From Pseudomonadota bacterium (GTDB lineage: Bacteria > Pseudomonadota > Alphaproteobacteria > Rhizobiales > Xanthobacteraceae), in assembly GCA_963205465.1 (NCBI GenBank), contig CAUJKG010000296.1, forward strand, positions 1 through 35,919: a stretch of DNA of 35,919 nucleotides, read 5' to 3'. A program made the position numbers and the translations under genes. The stretch's first letter is position 1. Each line of letters opens with the position of its first letter. The notes beneath the pieces are model-generated. The model worked only from the letters and a program-made list of their open reading frames with translations. It was not told the origin of the DNA and made no database searches. This document shows, piece after piece, positions 1 through 8,970 of this stretch.

Positions 1-867
1 TCGCGGTCCTATAACTGGATCGATATGGCGTTGGTGCCGGGTTATATTGTTCGCCCCCTCTTTATTCTGGCGTTCATGGCCGGCTTCTACTTTGCTGGAT
101 TTCCGAGCACCGCGCTCTACGCGATGATCTCGACGGTGGTGGCCTATTGGTTCGTCACCGTCACGCAGATGTTCATGCTGGACCGGCGTCTGCGTGGAAA
201 AGTGCCGGCGGGTCCGCGCAAGCTGGAAACGCGCTTCTGGCTTGCGACGGCATTCCCGATCTTCATGGTCGAGAGTTTCTACTTTCTCCTGACCTATGCC
301 GACATCCTCGTGCTCGAACGCTATGTCGACCCGTCTCAGATCGCGGTTTATTATGCGGCGACTAAGATTCTGGCGCTGGTCGCCTTCGTCTATTTCGCGG
401 TTTCGGCGGCAACCGCGCACCGCTTCGCCGAGTATCATGTCTCGGGACAGCGGGAGAAACTCGAACGCTTTCTTTCCGATTCGGTGAAGTGGACGTTCTG
501 GCCATCGCTCGCAGGAACGATCGTGCTCCTGGTGCTCGGCAAGTTCCTGCTATCGCTGTTCGGCGAAGGGTTCGATTCCGGCTACGGTCTCTTGTTCGTG
601 CTGGCGATCGGGTTGCTTGCACGCGCAGGCGTCGGCCCGGTTGAGCGGCTCCTGAACATGGTCGGCGAGCAGAAGTCCTGCGCCATGATCTATGGGCTTG
701 CCTTCATTACGAACGTCTCGCTCTGCTTCATCCTGATCCCGCACTACCAGCTCTATGGCGCGGCGATAGCGATCTCGGCGGCGATGATGTTCGAATCCGC
801 GATGCTCTATCTCGTGACCAAGCGCAAGCTGGGCTTACACGTCTTCGTCTGGAACAAGCCCGCGTAA
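1..867 (+). CDS. Polysaccharide/oligosaccharide flippase (Wzx/MATE-like), 3' part only
   Basis: An integral membrane protein. The frame is open from the first base of the window, so the gene starts upstream and only its C-terminal part is seen; an internal ATG at 25 need not be the start. The visible part has repeated hydrophobic segments separated by short basic loops, with a late segment containing LIPHYQLYGAAIAISAA, a pattern typical of the C-terminal half of Wzx-type and other MOP-superfamily lipid-linked oligosaccharide exporters. In that family the protein moves undecaprenyl-linked sugar units across the inner membrane for LPS, capsule or exopolysaccharide. The gene ends 8 bases before the stop of the converging acyl-CoA synthetase gene. 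The family is fairly sure; the polysaccharide served cannot be told from this fragment. Confidence 0.8.
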   Translation, partial: SRSYNWIDMALVPGYIVRPLFILAFMAGFYFAGFPSTALYAMISTVVAYWFVTVTQMFMLDRRLRGKVPAGPRKLETRFWLATAFPIFMVESFYFLLTYADILVLERYVDPSQIAVYYAATKILALVAFVYFAVSAATAHRFAEYHVSGQREKLERFLSDSVKWTFWPSLAGTIVLLVLGKFLLSLFGEGFDSGYGLLFVLAIGLLARAGVGPVERLLNMVGEQKSCAMIYGLAFITNVSLCFILIPHYQLYGAAIAISAAMMFESAMLYLVTKRKLGLHVFVWNKPA

Positions 868-875
868 CGGCGGTC

Positions 876-2492
876 TTACGTCTGTTCGCGCAGCATGCGG
901 CGGATGACCTTTCCCGTCGTCGTCATCGGCATGGCGTCGACGAAAGCGATTTCGCGCGGATATTCGTGCGCGGCGAGCTTGGTCTTCACGAAATTCTGAA
1001 TCTCCGTGGCGAGAGCCGGGGATGCTTCCTGTCCGGGCTTCAGCTGCACGAAAGCCTTGACGATCTCGGTTCGTAGCGGGTCCGGCTTGCCGACGACCGC
1101 GGCAAGCGCCACGGCAGGATGGCGGATCAGGCAGTCTTCGATTTCGCCGGGGCCGATGCGATAGCCGGCCGAGGTAATCACGTCGTCGTCGCGGCCGACG
1201 AAAAAGAAGTAGCCTTCTTCATCCTTGATGCCCTGATCGCCGGTGAGCATCCAGTCGCCGATGAACTTGTCCTTTGTCGCTTCCGGCCGCTGCCAGTATT
1301 CGAGAAACATCACCGGGTCCGGCCGCTTCACCGCGATCTGTCCGAGTTCGCCGGCGTCACAAACCGAACCGTCAGCGCGAACAACGGCGACGTCATGGCC
1401 GGGAACTGCCTTGCCGATCGCGCCGGGTTTGGAGACGCCGAGCTTGTGGCAGGAGGCGAGCACGAGATTACATTCGGTCTGGCCGTAGAACTCGTTGATG
1501 ATCAGCCCAAAACTTTCCTTGCCCCATTCATAGGTTTCGGCACCCAGCGACTCGCCGCCCGAGCCGAGCGTGCGCAGCTTGATGTCGTGCCGCCCGCGCG
1601 GGCTTTGCGCGGAGCGCAGCATCCGGAGCGCGGTCGGCGGAATGAAGACGTTGCGGATTTTGAGTTTCGCCATCAGCGCATAGGCTTCTTCCGGATCGAA
1701 TTTATCGAACTTGCGCGAGACGACCGGCACGCCGTGATGTAGCGAGGGCAAGAGCACGTCGAGCAGTCCGCCTGCCCAGGCCCAGTCGGCCGGCGTCCAG
1801 AACAGATCGCCGGGTTGCGGAAACAGATCGTGTGGCATCTCCACGCCGGGCAGGTGACCGAGCACGACGCGATGGGCGTGCAGCGCCCCTTTGGGCTGGC
1901 CGGTGGTGCCGGAGGTGTAGAGCATCAGGCCCGGATCGTCGGGCGAAGTTTCGACTGGCGTGAAGGAAGGCGATGCCTTGGAGACGAGCGCATGAAAGTC
2001 TTCTGCACCGTCGTGCGTGCCATCGACGGAAAGCACGAGCTTCAGTTCAGGCGCTTCTTCGCGGATTTCGGCGATACGCGCAGCGCCCTGCGTATTGGTG
2101 ATGATGGCCTTCGCGCCTGAATTCTGCAGCCGGTAGGAAAGGGCTTCGGGGCCGAACACGATGGCGACCGGAAGCCCGATACCACCGAGTTTGGTGATCG
2201 CGGCATGGCAGACCGCGACTTCAGGGGCTTGCGGCATATAGACGATGGCGCGATCTCCGCGCTCGATGCCTTTGGCGCGCAGCACGTTCGCGAGCCGGTT
2301 CGAGGTCTCGCTGAGCCAGCGGAAGGTGAAGGTCTCGGTCCTGCCGTCCGGATGAACGTGGATGATCGCGATGCGCTCGGGATCGCGCGCGGCCCATTTG
2401 TCGGAGATGTCGGCGCCGATGTTATAGCGGGCTGGAATTTGCCAGCGGAACTCGCGGGTCAGCGCTTCGTAGGTATCGGCGTGCGGCAGCAT
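876..2492 (-). CDS. AMP-forming acyl-CoA synthetase (ANL superfamily, medium-chain type)
   Basis: Predicted to activate a carboxylic acid with ATP to an acyl-adenylate and transfer the acyl group to CoA. The 538-residue protein has the full ANL layout: the P-loop YTSGTTGQPKGA at about 192-203, the adenylate motif region EFYGQTECN near 340, the GDQG hinge region near 415, the GRDDDVITSAGYRIGPGEIE segment, and the catalytic C-terminal lysine in TTTGKVIRR (K528). The N-terminus (FRWQIPARYNIGADISDKW) resembles medium-chain acyl-CoA synthetases of the acetyl-CoA synthetase-like group. The exact substrate (medium-chain, branched or aromatic acid) cannot be read from sequence. It is the last gene of a leftward run, 38 bases after the CAP-domain gene. 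Confidence 0.9.
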   Translation of the reverse strand: MLPHADTYEALTREFRWQIPARYNIGADISDKWAARDPERIAIIHVHPDGRTETFTFRWLSETSNRLANVLRAKGIERGDRAIVYMPQAPEVAVCHAAITKLGGIGLPVAIVFGPEALSYRLQNSGAKAIITNTQGAARIAEIREEAPELKLVLSVDGTHDGAEDFHALVSKASPSFTPVETSPDDPGLMLYTSGTTGQPKGALHAHRVVLGHLPGVEMPHDLFPQPGDLFWTPADWAWAGGLLDVLLPSLHHGVPVVSRKFDKFDPEEAYALMAKLKIRNVFIPPTALRMLRSAQSPRGRHDIKLRTLGSGGESLGAETYEWGKESFGLIINEFYGQTECNLVLASCHKLGVSKPGAIGKAVPGHDVAVVRADGSVCDAGELGQIAVKRPDPVMFLEYWQRPEATKDKFIGDWMLTGDQGIKDEEGYFFFVGRDDDVITSAGYRIGPGEIEDCLIRHPAVALAAVVGKPDPLRTEIVKAFVQLKPGQEASPALATEIQNFVKTKLAAHEYPREIAFVDAMPMTTTGKVIRRMLREQT

Positions 2493-2530
2493 CTCGCATC
2501 TCCGGGAAACGTCCGGAGAGCGTTGTAGCG

Positions 2531-3046
2531 CTACTTGTCGGGCTCTGCGAGTACGAGCGCCCAGAATACCTTGTACTTGGAATTGGGCGCATAGGCGGCC
2601 GCGATTCCCATCTTGGTCGCGCCGGTAAGCAGCATGTTCTTGTTGTGGGAGGGTGAGTCGCGCCAGCCGGAGAAGGCTTCGGCGAGCGTATGATAGCCCG
2701 CGCCGATGTTCTCCGCCGCGCGCTGCGCGTTGAAGCCCGAAGCGGCAAGCCGCTTGTTGAAATTGCGTCCGCCCGGATCATGCGTGACCTGATTGCGGCG
2801 GGCCATGTCTTTGGCCTGCGCTTCGGCCATCTCGACGAGACGCTGGTCGATCTCGACGCGGGGCAGCCCGTTTTTCTGGCGGTAGTCCGACAGGAGCGAT
2901 GCCGCAGCGTTCACATCCACATGCGCTTCCGCGCGCGCGAGGTTGTCGTAAAACGCAGGCTGCCGTGGCGCTTCCGTCGTCGCCGCGCAGCCGGCAAGGG
3001 CCAGAAAGCCGAGTACCGTGCAGATGTCCATGATCGCTCGCCGCAT
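2531..3046 (-). CDS. CAP-domain (SCP/PR1-like) lipoprotein
   Basis: A secreted protein with a CAP domain, the cysteine-rich secretory/antigen 5/PR-1 fold; in bacteria its role is mostly unknown. The start at 3046 is chosen over a longer frame from 3118 because AGGA lies 5 bases upstream and translation then begins MRRAIMDICTVLGFLALAGC, a lipoprotein signal with an LAGC lipobox; the longer start would also overlap the upstream gene. The 171-residue product carries the hallmarks ENIGAGYHTLAEAFSGWRDS and SHNKNMLL, with the conserved histidines and glutamate of the CAP cavity (HDPGG, AEN, SPSHN). It lies 28 bases after the mechanosensitive channel gene and is probably cotranscribed with it. Confidence 0.85.
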   Translation of the reverse strand: MRRAIMDICTVLGFLALAGCAATTEAPRQPAFYDNLARAEAHVDVNAAASLLSDYRQKNGLPRVEIDQRLVEMAEAQAKDMARRNQVTHDPGGRNFNKRLAASGFNAQRAAENIGAGYHTLAEAFSGWRDSPSHNKNMLLTGATKMGIAAAYAPNSKYKVFWALVLAEPDK

Positions 3047-3074
3047 GAGGGTCCTGTCGTTAGCGCAAAAGTGC

Positions 3075-5504
3075 TTAACGCTTGCTTGCCGGTAACGGCG
3101 GCGGGGTGCTGGCGTCATCGGGCGAGCGGTGCGGCACGGTGGAATCGGGAACTTGGTCTTCCTCGTGTTCCGGTGCGACCGGTTCGGAAGCAGCCTTGCG
3201 GATGCCTGCCTTCCGGAACGCCCGCAGGATCGCGAAGTTCAGGTCGCTCTTGGTCTGGGTCGCAATGGTCGCGCTGCGGATGAGGCAGCGCAGCTCGAAG
3301 CCGAGATTGTCGCCGTCGATGTTGAGCAGCATCACGCGCGGCTCGGGCGTAGTCACGACGTTTTTGTTCTCGCGGGCGATGTGCAGCAGAATATCCTGCA
3401 CGATCTCGATGTCGGTGCTCGCCGGAACGCTCACCGGAATTTTAATGCGCGACGGCGTGTTGTGCAGCGTCCAGTTGGTGACGGGGCTCGTGATCAATTC
3501 GGTGTTCGGAATGATCAAGGTCGCGCGGTCGAAGGTTTCGAGTTCGGTCGAGCGCACGCTGATCTTGCGGACATAGCCGTCATTGCCTTTGACGTTGACG
3601 AGATCGCCGACCTTTACCGGCCGCTCGGTGAGCAGGATCAGGCCGGAGACGAAATTCGAAACGACCGCCTGCAGACCGAAGCCGATACCGACCGAGAGCG
3701 CGCCTGCGACCAGCGCGATGTTTTCCAGATTGAGGCCGAGACGGGCGAGCGCGATCGAAATCGCGGCGATCACACCGATATAGCCGGCGATGGTCGCGAT
3801 CGAATTTTTCAGGCTGGTGTCGAGCCGTGTGCGCGGCAAGACCGTGCCGGCCAGCCAGCGCTGCAACACGCGCGAGAGATAGGAGCCGACGATCAGAACG
3901 CCGATCGCAGCACCGATGTCGTAGAGCGAAATCCGGAGCTTGCCGAATTCGATGCCAAAGGAAGCGCGGTCGAAACTTGCCGCCAGATCGGTGAGCGAAG
4001 TGCCCCAGTTGCCGATGACGAGAAAGATCGCGACGATGTATACGAGCACGCGCGCCGCACCCGCGAAGAGTGCCGCGGCAAGTTCGAGGCTCTGGGTGCG
4101 GATGCCGAGCGTCGACGCGAACGACCGGCCGCGTTGCGTATGCGACTGCAAGCCTTCATCGAAATAAGCGTCGATGAGTTGCAGGATGACATAGGCGCTC
4201 GCGATCACGATGGCGGCGTGGATCAGCCGGCTCGTGAGGAAAGAGGCAAGCCAGATATAACCCGTCAGCACGCTGCCGAGGATGACCACGGCGACGATCC
4301 ATAGCGTGAGGCGAAGCCAGCTCGGCGCGGGCTCTTCTTTTCCGTCTTCGATGAGCTGGCGGGTCTTCAGAAGTGCGCGAATGATGACGAGCGCAACGAT
4401 GCCGGCCATGAGCGCGCTGGTCGCGGTCAGCAGGATGCGGGGTGCGCCGAGCCCGCGATGCAGGATGTTCAGCGACGCGCCGGTCGCGGCGGTCAGAAGA
4501 CCGTAATTCGCGAAGCGGTAGAATCGTCCCGCGGTCTCGTCGCTGAGATTGAAGATCCGGCGCGGCAGATCGTTCGGGCGCAGCAAAGCACCGGCAAGCG
4601 CGCGCCCGACCGAGTAGAGCGTGATGGCGGCGAAAATGCCGAGCGCGGATTGATGCGCGCGCTCGATGAGGAAATCGAACGAGGACAGAATCTCGATGAC
4701 TGTATAGACCGCGAGCGGCAAGGCCACCGCACCCAGGATCGCGTCACGAAGCGCGGCCCGCGCACGCCGGAGCCGCGGCAGCGGCTTGTCTTGCGCATGA
4801 TCCCCGTTCTGCGTGAAATAACGTTTGAGCCAGCGCTGCGCGAGAAAGATTGCGAGCATGACGCCAAGGCACAAGAGCGCTGCGACGAGCGCACTGTGCA
4901 TGACGCCGGGCAGGCCCGTAACGGTGGCGTACCACTCGCGCGAATGGGTGATCGCCGCGTTGATCTCCGCCGGAATTCCCTGCACCGCGCCGATCCATAG
5001 CTTTGGATCGAGGATGCTCATGGAGCGCTCAAACAGCCGGTCGGTAAGCCGGGCGCGGCGCATTTCGTCGATCTTCGCGGTGAGCTGATCGCCGCGGATC
5101 GTGAGCACGCGCGCCTGTTTCAGGAGGCCGTCAACTTCCGCCTGCTGTCCGCCGAGGATCTTGCGTTGATCGGCGATCTTGCCGTCTTCGGGAGTGGCGT
5201 CTTTGGCGGGCGGCGGGCCCAGCGTCTTGATGCGGGCCTCGATCTCGGCGAAGCGTGGCTCCAGCCCTTCGATGATCTGCGCGAGTTCGTTGCGCAGGGG
5301 TTCGAGGGCCGTGCGCAGGCGGGTGAGTTCCGAGCGCTGGCTGTTGGCGTTGATGCCGCCATCGACGTAGTCGAAGACCGAGTTGATGGTGTCGAGGCGG
5401 ACACGGATCTCCGAATTGTTCGCGTTCTGCGCGGAAGCGGGCTGCGCGAGCAGGAACATCGCGCCGATGAGCGCGAAAAGCAGGTAGCGGAATTTCAAAG
5501 CCAT
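3075..5504 (-). CDS. Large MscS-family mechanosensitive channel with N-terminal DUF3772 domain
   Basis: An inner-membrane channel predicted to open under membrane tension and release solutes on osmotic downshift. From the ATG at 5504 the protein has 809 residues and begins with a clear signal peptide (MALKFRYLLFALIGAMFLLA, then QPASAQ). In-frame alternatives are ATG 5540 and TTG 5546, but both put 12-14 residues ahead of the signal and lack a ribosome binding site. An extracytoplasmic coiled region of the DUF3772 type (about 20-180) is followed by roughly ten membrane segments and then the MscS core: pore helix region ALVAGALSVGIGFGLQAVVS, then the beta domain with GDLVNVKGNDGYVRKIS and IPNTELITSPVTNW. 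The C-terminus is a charged, proline-rich tail. It is the first gene of the channel, CAP lipoprotein and acyl-CoA synthetase run. Confidence 0.9.
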   Translation of the reverse strand: MALKFRYLLFALIGAMFLLAQPASAQNANNSEIRVRLDTINSVFDYVDGGINANSQRSELTRLRTALEPLRNELAQIIEGLEPRFAEIEARIKTLGPPPAKDATPEDGKIADQRKILGGQQAEVDGLLKQARVLTIRGDQLTAKIDEMRRARLTDRLFERSMSILDPKLWIGAVQGIPAEINAAITHSREWYATVTGLPGVMHSALVAALLCLGVMLAIFLAQRWLKRYFTQNGDHAQDKPLPRLRRARAALRDAILGAVALPLAVYTVIEILSSFDFLIERAHQSALGIFAAITLYSVGRALAGALLRPNDLPRRIFNLSDETAGRFYRFANYGLLTAATGASLNILHRGLGAPRILLTATSALMAGIVALVIIRALLKTRQLIEDGKEEPAPSWLRLTLWIVAVVILGSVLTGYIWLASFLTSRLIHAAIVIASAYVILQLIDAYFDEGLQSHTQRGRSFASTLGIRTQSLELAAALFAGAARVLVYIVAIFLVIGNWGTSLTDLAASFDRASFGIEFGKLRISLYDIGAAIGVLIVGSYLSRVLQRWLAGTVLPRTRLDTSLKNSIATIAGYIGVIAAISIALARLGLNLENIALVAGALSVGIGFGLQAVVSNFVSGLILLTERPVKVGDLVNVKGNDGYVRKISVRSTELETFDRATLIIPNTELITSPVTNWTLHNTPSRIKIPVSVPASTDIEIVQDILLHIARENKNVVTTPEPRVMLLNIDGDNLGFELRCLIRSATIATQTKSDLNFAILRAFRKAGIRKAASEPVAPEHEEDQVPDSTVPHRSPDDASTPPPLPASKR

Positions 5505-5568
5505 CTGGAAGCCGGGTTGCGGGAATCTGGCATTAGCCATGGACAACGGATGTGGCCGGATTGCGAAC

Positions 5569-5645
5569 TGGCGGTCCCGGAGGGAATCGAACCCCCGACC
5601 TTCGGTTTAGGAAACCGCTGCTCTATCCGGCTGAGCTACGGGACC
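5569..5645 (-). tRNA. tRNA-Arg (anticodon CCT)
   Basis: Reads on the minus strand as a full cloverleaf. The acceptor arm GGTCCCG pairs with CGGGACC, the D-arm is GCTC...GAGC, the anticodon loop TTCCTAA sits on a CGGT/ACCG stem, and the T-arm is GGGGG-TTCGATT-CCCTC. The discriminator base is G and the CCA end is encoded. The anticodon CCT (positions 34-36 of the loop) reads AGG, a rare arginine codon in high-GC genomes. It stands alone between the channel gene and the SNase-like gene. No integrase or attachment site is seen next to it. Confidence 0.95.
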
Positions 5646-5742
5646 TCGCCGCGGCAAGGGTCTAACATAACAGTTCCTGATTTGTAGAGGTTTGTCAGGG
5701 GTCTTTCGCGCGAAACCACGCTGCCGCAAGATCGGGCCCATA

Positions 5743-6546
5743 ATGGCATCGACAGGCGGCAGGTTTTTGCTGGCGATCGGACTTCTGGGCATCTGGTCGT
5801 GTCCGGCGGCAGGGGAGATTGCAGCTCAGTGCGGGACCGGACCAGCGGCGGTAGAGATCGCAGATGCCGTGGACGGCCATTCGCTGCGTCTCACCGACGG
5901 TCGCGTGTTTCGTCTTGTGCAGATCGTGGCGCCGCTTCCGATCGATAACGATCCTGCGGCGGCCGCGCTTGCAAGAACCTCGCTTCATGAAATCGCGGCA
6001 GGCAAAAGTGCCACGCTTTATCTCGCTTCCGATGCTCCCGATCGATACGGGCGGCTGGCTGCTGCTGCGGTGCTGATCGAGGGGAAACACTGGCTCGAAG
6101 CCGCATTGCTCGAACGAGGAATGGCGCGCGTGTTTCCCTCCGGCAATGACCAATGCATGACCGCGCTGCTTGCTTATGAACGCAAGGCACGCGACGCGCG
6201 GCACGGAATCTGGAGCGATCCCCGGTTTCGGGTTTTCCAGGCAGAAGAACTCGAACCTCTGCTTGCGGCGTCCGGCCGGTTCGCCGTGGTCGAAGGTACG
6301 ATCCGCCGGGTCGGCCGGGGCCGCGGGCGGCTTTATCTCGATTTCGGCCGCCGCTTCACCGAAGATTTTACCATTATCGTGCCCGATAGCCTGCGCAAAA
6401 GGCTGGAGGCCGCAGGGGCAGACCCGAAAAACTGGCGTGGCAAGCGCATCCGCGTTAGGGGTATCCTGTTCTTCTGGGGCGGCCCGGCCATGGAAATCAA
6501 CCTGGCACAGGCGATCGAACTACTGGAAAGCCCGGCGAGCGAATGA
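5743..6546 (+). CDS. Exported SNase-like (thermonuclease-fold) protein with C-terminal extra domain
   Basis: From the ATG at 5743 the product has 267 residues and an export signal (RFLLAIGLLGIWSCPAAGE). A TTG at 5692 would add 17 residues with no gain. The first half is a staphylococcal-nuclease OB-fold: DGHSLRLTDGRVFRLVQI, then DRYGRLAAAAVL and LLERGMARV. Aligned by eye with S. aureus nuclease, R35 (FRL) and R87 (YGR) are kept, but the metal ligand D40 and catalytic E43 positions fall in VAPL, so both acids are missing. The second half (about 175-267) looks like another small beta-rich domain (VVEGTIRRVG...KRIRVRGILFFWGG). Nuclease activity is therefore doubtful. The stop overlaps the next start (ATGA), implying translational coupling with the M48 protease. 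Confidence 0.8.
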   Translation: MASTGGRFLLAIGLLGIWSCPAAGEIAAQCGTGPAAVEIADAVDGHSLRLTDGRVFRLVQIVAPLPIDNDPAAAALARTSLHEIAAGKSATLYLASDAPDRYGRLAAAAVLIEGKHWLEAALLERGMARVFPSGNDQCMTALLAYERKARDARHGIWSDPRFRVFQAEELEPLLAASGRFAVVEGTIRRVGRGRGRLYLDFGRRFTEDFTIIVPDSLRKRLEAAGADPKNWRGKRIRVRGILFFWGGPAMEINLAQAIELLESPASE

Positions 6547-8018
6547 TGAGCAAGCGCGAGCGAACATGGGAGCGACTTCGCGCCGCGTTGGGCGGCGTTG
6601 CGTTGTCCGTGGCGCTGGCTTCCTGCTCGACCGCAAGCCTCGATCAGATCGGTTTTGGCGAGCGCAAGGTTGAAGATCCCGCCGTTGCCGAGCTTCCCGC
6701 TGCACAGCGCAAGGAGCATGAGCGGCTGATCGCCACTTATGGCGGCGTCTACCAGGCGCCGGAACTGCAGGCGCTGATGGAGCAAACCATCGCGCGTCTG
6801 GTTGCGGCTTCCGAGAAGCCCGAACTCAAATATCGGATCACGATCCTTAATTCGCCTGCGATCAATGCCTTCGCGCTGCCGGGCGGTTCGCTTTACGTCA
6901 CGCGCGGACTGATCTCGCTTGCAAACGACACGTCTGAATTGTCATCGGTAATCTCGCATGAGATGGCGCATGTGCTCGCGCGGCATGCGGTGATCCGCGA
7001 AGAGCAGATCAGGGCCGCGGTGCTGAACAGCCGTGCGATCTCCGACACGCTCAGCGATCCGCAGCTTGGTGCGCTTGCGCTGGCCCGCTCGCGGTTGTCG
7101 ATTGCTACCTTCTCGCGCGGTCAGGAACTGGAAGCCGATGCGGTCGGCGTCGGGATTGCCGCGCGCGCGGGTTACGACCCTTACGGCGCGTCGCGTTTCC
7201 TGACTTCGATGGGCCGCTTTGCGCAGTTGCGCACCGCGTCGATCGGTGTGAGTCCGTCGAAGGATATCGATTTCCTGTCGAGCCATCCTTCCACGCCGGA
7301 GCGGATTTCGATTGCGGTCGCCAATGCGAAGCAGTTCGTCAATCCGCAATCGACCGAACGCGATCGCGAAACCTTCCTCAAGGCGCTCGACGGCGTAACC
7401 TTCGGCGACGATCCGAAAGAAGGCTTCGTGCGCGGACGCAACTTCTTGCATCCCAATCTCGGCTTTGCCTTCACCGCACCCGAAGGCTTTGCGCTTGAAA
7501 ACACCGCGCAGGCGGTGCTCGGCGCGACCACTAGCGGCCGCGAAGCCTTGCGGCTCGATGCGGTGCGGGTTTCGGGCACGGAGCCGCTTACCGATTATGT
7601 ATCGAAGGGATGGGTCGAAGGTGTCGATCTTTCGACACTCGAGAAATTCGAAGTGAATGGCTTTGAGGCTGCCACGGCTGTCGCGCGCGGCGAGCAATGG
7701 TCGTTCCGGCTCTATGCGATTCGTTTCGGCGCGGACGTTTATCGTCTTGCCTTTGCCGCGCGTGAACTCTCCCCGCAGTTGGAGGCATCGTTCCGGCAGG
7801 CGGCGCTTTCCTTCCGGCGCGTGCCGCTCGAGGAAGCGCAGGCGATCCGCCCGCTGCGCATCCGTATTCATCAGGTGGTTGCCGGCGACACGCCGGAACG
7901 CCTCGCCGCACGCATGGTCTATGCGGACCGGCAGCTCGAGCGATTTTTAGTGCTGAACGGCCTGCGCCGTGGTGCGCGGCTGACACCCGGCGACTACGTG
8001 AAGCTCGTCGTCGAATAA
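6543..8018 (+). CDS. M48-family zinc metalloprotease lipoprotein (BepA/YfgC-like)
   Basis: Predicted periplasmic, membrane-anchored metallopeptidase of the outer-membrane quality-control type (BepA/LoiP group). The N-terminus is a lipoprotein signal ending VALASC at about residue 28. The zinc site HEMAH is at residues 139-143 and the third ligand lies in ELEADAVGVG about 60 residues on; SSHPSTPERI, typical of the family, follows. The 491-residue chain continues past the peptidase into a region without obvious TPR repeats and ends with a LysM-like segment (HQVVAGDTPERLAARM...LNGLRRGARLTPGDYVKLV), which suggests peptidoglycan contact. It overlaps the SNase-like gene by 4 bases and is followed by a strong terminator. 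The family is sure; the substrate is inferred. Confidence 0.9.
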   Translation: MMSKRERTWERLRAALGGVALSVALASCSTASLDQIGFGERKVEDPAVAELPAAQRKEHERLIATYGGVYQAPELQALMEQTIARLVAASEKPELKYRITILNSPAINAFALPGGSLYVTRGLISLANDTSELSSVISHEMAHVLARHAVIREEQIRAAVLNSRAISDTLSDPQLGALALARSRLSIATFSRGQELEADAVGVGIAARAGYDPYGASRFLTSMGRFAQLRTASIGVSPSKDIDFLSSHPSTPERISIAVANAKQFVNPQSTERDRETFLKALDGVTFGDDPKEGFVRGRNFLHPNLGFAFTAPEGFALENTAQAVLGATTSGREALRLDAVRVSGTEPLTDYVSKGWVEGVDLSTLEKFEVNGFEAATAVARGEQWSFRLYAIRFGADVYRLAFAARELSPQLEASFRQAALSFRRVPLEEAQAIRPLRIRIHQVVAGDTPERLAARMVYADRQLERFLVLNGLRRGARLTPGDYVKLVVE

Positions 8019-8039
8019 GCGAAGCGTGCCACAAAAGAA

Positions 8040-8077
8040 AAAGGCCCGGAGCAATTCCGGGCCTTTCGTATTTTTTA
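8040..8077. terminator. Bidirectional intrinsic terminator between M48 gene and carD
   Basis: An 11-base-pair stem (AAAGGCCCGGA at 8040-8050 with TCCGGGCCTTT at 8055-8065, loop GCAA) is followed by a T-rich run (8071-8077). It is preceded by an A-rich run, so it can work for both converging genes. Confidence 0.9.
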
Positions 8078-8089
8078 TTCGCTGCGCAC

Positions 8090-8662
8090 TCAGGCGGCAG
8101 CTTCCTGTTCGTCGTTGTTTTCGCTCTTTGCCGCCTTGTTGCGGGTCGGCGCTTTCATCAGGTTGGCTTCGACGAGCTTGGCGGCTTCCGTCTCGGTGAT
8201 GTCTTCGACCGCCGAGAGTTCGCGCACCATGCGATCGAGCGCGGCTTCATAAAGCTGGCGTTCGGAATAAGACTGTTCCGGCTGCGACTCGGAGCGGAAA
8301 AGATCGCGTACCACTTCCGCGATCTGGATGAGATCGCCCGAATTGATCTTCGCTTCGTATTCCTGCGCGCGGCGCGACCACATGGTGCGCTTGATGCGGG
8401 CGCGGCCCTTGAGCGTTTCCAGCGACTTCTTGACGATATCGGGGCTCGCGAGCTTGCGCATGCCGACCGACGCCGCCTTCGAGGTAGGCACGCGCAACGT
8501 CATCTTGTCCTTGGCAAAGGAAATGACGAAAAGCTCGAGCTTGTAACCCGCGACTTCCTGTTCCTCGATGCGAACGATCTGTCCGACGCCGTGCGCCGGA
8601 TAGACGATGTGTTCGTTGGTCTTGAAACCGTGGCGGGTCTGGGTCTTCTTGGCGGTGGTCAT
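8090..8662 (-). CDS. carD: CarD/CdnL-family RNA polymerase-binding transcription regulator
   Basis: A global regulator that binds the RNA polymerase beta subunit and stabilises open promoter complexes, in alphaproteobacteria chiefly at biosynthetic and rRNA promoters. The 190-residue protein has the N-terminal RNA polymerase-interaction (TRCF-type) domain at about 12-75 (NEHIVYPAHGVGQIVRIEEQ, then KMTLRVPTSKA). A helical C-terminal DNA-contacting domain follows (RARIKRTMWSRRAQEYEAKINSGD, LIQIAEVVRDL). The last 20 residues are low-complexity and charged. It lies downstream of fdxA, but a 308-base gap with a good promoter at 8880-8907 suggests separate transcription. It ends at the shared terminator. 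Confidence 0.93.
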   Translation of the reverse strand: MTTAKKTQTRHGFKTNEHIVYPAHGVGQIVRIEEQEVAGYKLELFVISFAKDKMTLRVPTSKAASVGMRKLASPDIVKKSLETLKGRARIKRTMWSRRAQEYEAKINSGDLIQIAEVVRDLFRSESQPEQSYSERQLYEAALDRMVRELSAVEDITETEAAKLVEANLMKAPTRNKAAKSENNDEQEAAA

Positions 8663-8970
8663 CGTTGGCTTCTGCTCCTCGCGCCGGTCATACCGGCCTT
8701 ACGCAATACTCGGTCCCGTCGCCGCCGGCTGAACCCAGTGGTTGATCCTGGCAGCGATGCTACTTCCGCGCGCGCCGCGGCAGCGGGGCGTGTGAAAACT
8801 GCGTCTCAGCCTAGGGTTTGGGTCGGGCAGCTCCTTAAGAGCGCCCTATATCTTGCGATGAAAACGGGCGACTGTGGGAAATATAGCACATTTTCCCAAA
8901 AAATCAATGGTTTGCTGCAGCGCAGACATTGCAGCCGCGCAGACATGGTTACCGGCGAAAGACGCCGCTT
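8663..8970. other. Intergenic region upstream of carD
   Basis: 308 bases between the fdxA stop and the carD start, both leftward. It holds the carD promoter candidate at 8880-8907, giving a leader of about 210 nucleotides. The rest is GC-rich with no open frame I can support and no strong hairpin followed by a T-run. Confidence 0.6.
8880..8907 (-). promoter_or_regulatory. Sigma-70-type promoter candidate for carD
   Basis: On the minus strand TTGATT (8902-8907) and TATATT (8880-8885) are separated by 16 bases in an unusually AT-rich patch of an otherwise GC-rich region. It points toward carD. Confidence 0.6.

Noticed and set aside
3129..4304. Open frame of 391 codons antisense to the MscS-type channel gene
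   Set aside because: Composition is dominated by Asp/Arg/Glu/Ala with no hydrophobic core; a reverse-strand shadow.
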